Below are positions 5,722 through 5,917 of a stretch of 5,917 bases of DNA, piece by piece (the first letter of the stretch is position 1; the number at the start of each line of letters is the position of its first letter). This DNA comes from Burkholderiales bacterium (GTDB lineage Bacteria; Pseudomonadota; Gammaproteobacteria; Burkholderiales; Burkholderiaceae_F): contig JAHEDN010000187.1 in assembly GCA_024641225.1 (NCBI GenBank), positions 1-5,917 on the forward strand. The letters are read 5' to 3'. The translations under genes and the position numbers were made by a program. Below the pieces are notes generated by a model that searched no databases, was not told the DNA's origin, and saw nothing but the letters and a program-made list of their open reading frames with translations.

Positions 5722-5917
5722 ATGAGTACCTTCGACGCCGAGGCACCTGCGCTCTACGACCGCGAGATAGACGCTTCGCGACGCACGTCGCTGTCGGTGC
5801 TGCTGGACCTGATCCCTCCGGGCAGCGACGTGCTCGACGTCGGCATCGGGGGCGGGGCGCTCGGGCAGTTTCTCGGCGCGGTCCGCGGCTGCCGCGTCGA
5901 CGGCGCGACGATCAGTC
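5722..5917 (+). CDS. Class I SAM-dependent methyltransferase, N-terminal part only
   Basis: The first 65 codons of a gene that runs off the right edge of the window. The protein begins MSTFDAEAPALYDREIDASRR and has the Rossmann-fold glycine motif I for S-adenosylmethionine, VLDVGIGGGALGQFL (37-51), preceded by the usual helix and PPGS turn (32-35); CRVDGATIS (57-65) is the start of the second strand. The position of motif I about 37 residues in is normal for a stand-alone class I methyltransferase domain. ATG 5722 is the only ATG, GTG or TTG start in this frame after the in-frame TAG at 5509, although no strong ribosome site precedes it. The substrate cannot be told from this fragment. The LPS context makes a sugar or surface-glycan methyltransferase, perhaps fused to a glycosyltransferase, a reasonable guess only. 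Confidence 0.82.
   Translation, partial: MSTFDAEAPALYDREIDASRRTSLSVLLDLIPPGSDVLDVGIGGGALGQFLGAVRGCRVDGATIS

Overview
The window is G+C-rich, chromosome-like DNA from a Gram-negative bacterium, most likely a betaproteobacterium. This rests on the protein sequences and gene arrangement: the RfaE functions are split into separate kinase and adenylyltransferase genes, and ApaH carries a GDxQG rather than GDxHG first motif. It is a judgement from memory of these families, not a database result. Seven genes are visible, all but one on the minus strand. No tRNA, rRNA, mobile element, CRISPR array or phage gene was seen.

Layout in transcription order on the minus strand: rmlD (4447-5346, dTDP-4-dehydrorhamnose reductase); a 354 bp non-coding gap (4093-4446); a family 2 glycosyltransferase resembling rhamnosyltransferases (3298-4092); then, after 82 bp without a clear terminator, a tightly packed block rfaE1 (2265-3215), hldD (1279-2268), gmhB (677-1279), rfaE2 (199-684) and the 5' end of apaH (1-202, cut by the window edge). 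Every junction in this block overlaps, by 4, 1, 8 and 4 bases, so the five genes are very probably one translationally coupled transcript. On the plus strand, diverging from rmlD across a 375 bp gap, the window ends in the first 65 codons of a SAM-dependent methyltransferase (5722-5917).

The block encodes four of the five steps that make ADP-L-glycero-beta-D-manno-heptose, the inner-core heptose donor of lipopolysaccharide: kinase (RfaE1), 7-phosphatase (GmhB), adenylyltransferase (RfaE2) and 6-epimerase (HldD). Only the isomerase GmhA is not in the window. RmlD completes dTDP-L-rhamnose, and the glycosyltransferase beside it could use that or another sugar. The region is therefore an LPS core/O-antigen sugar-supply locus. 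The two less ordinary observations are an Ap4A hydrolase (apaH) coupled to the end of the heptose operon, and a near-perfect 14 bp inverted repeat in the rmlD/methyltransferase divergent region whose two arms each contain a -10-like hexamer pointing outwards. No clearly novel system is present.
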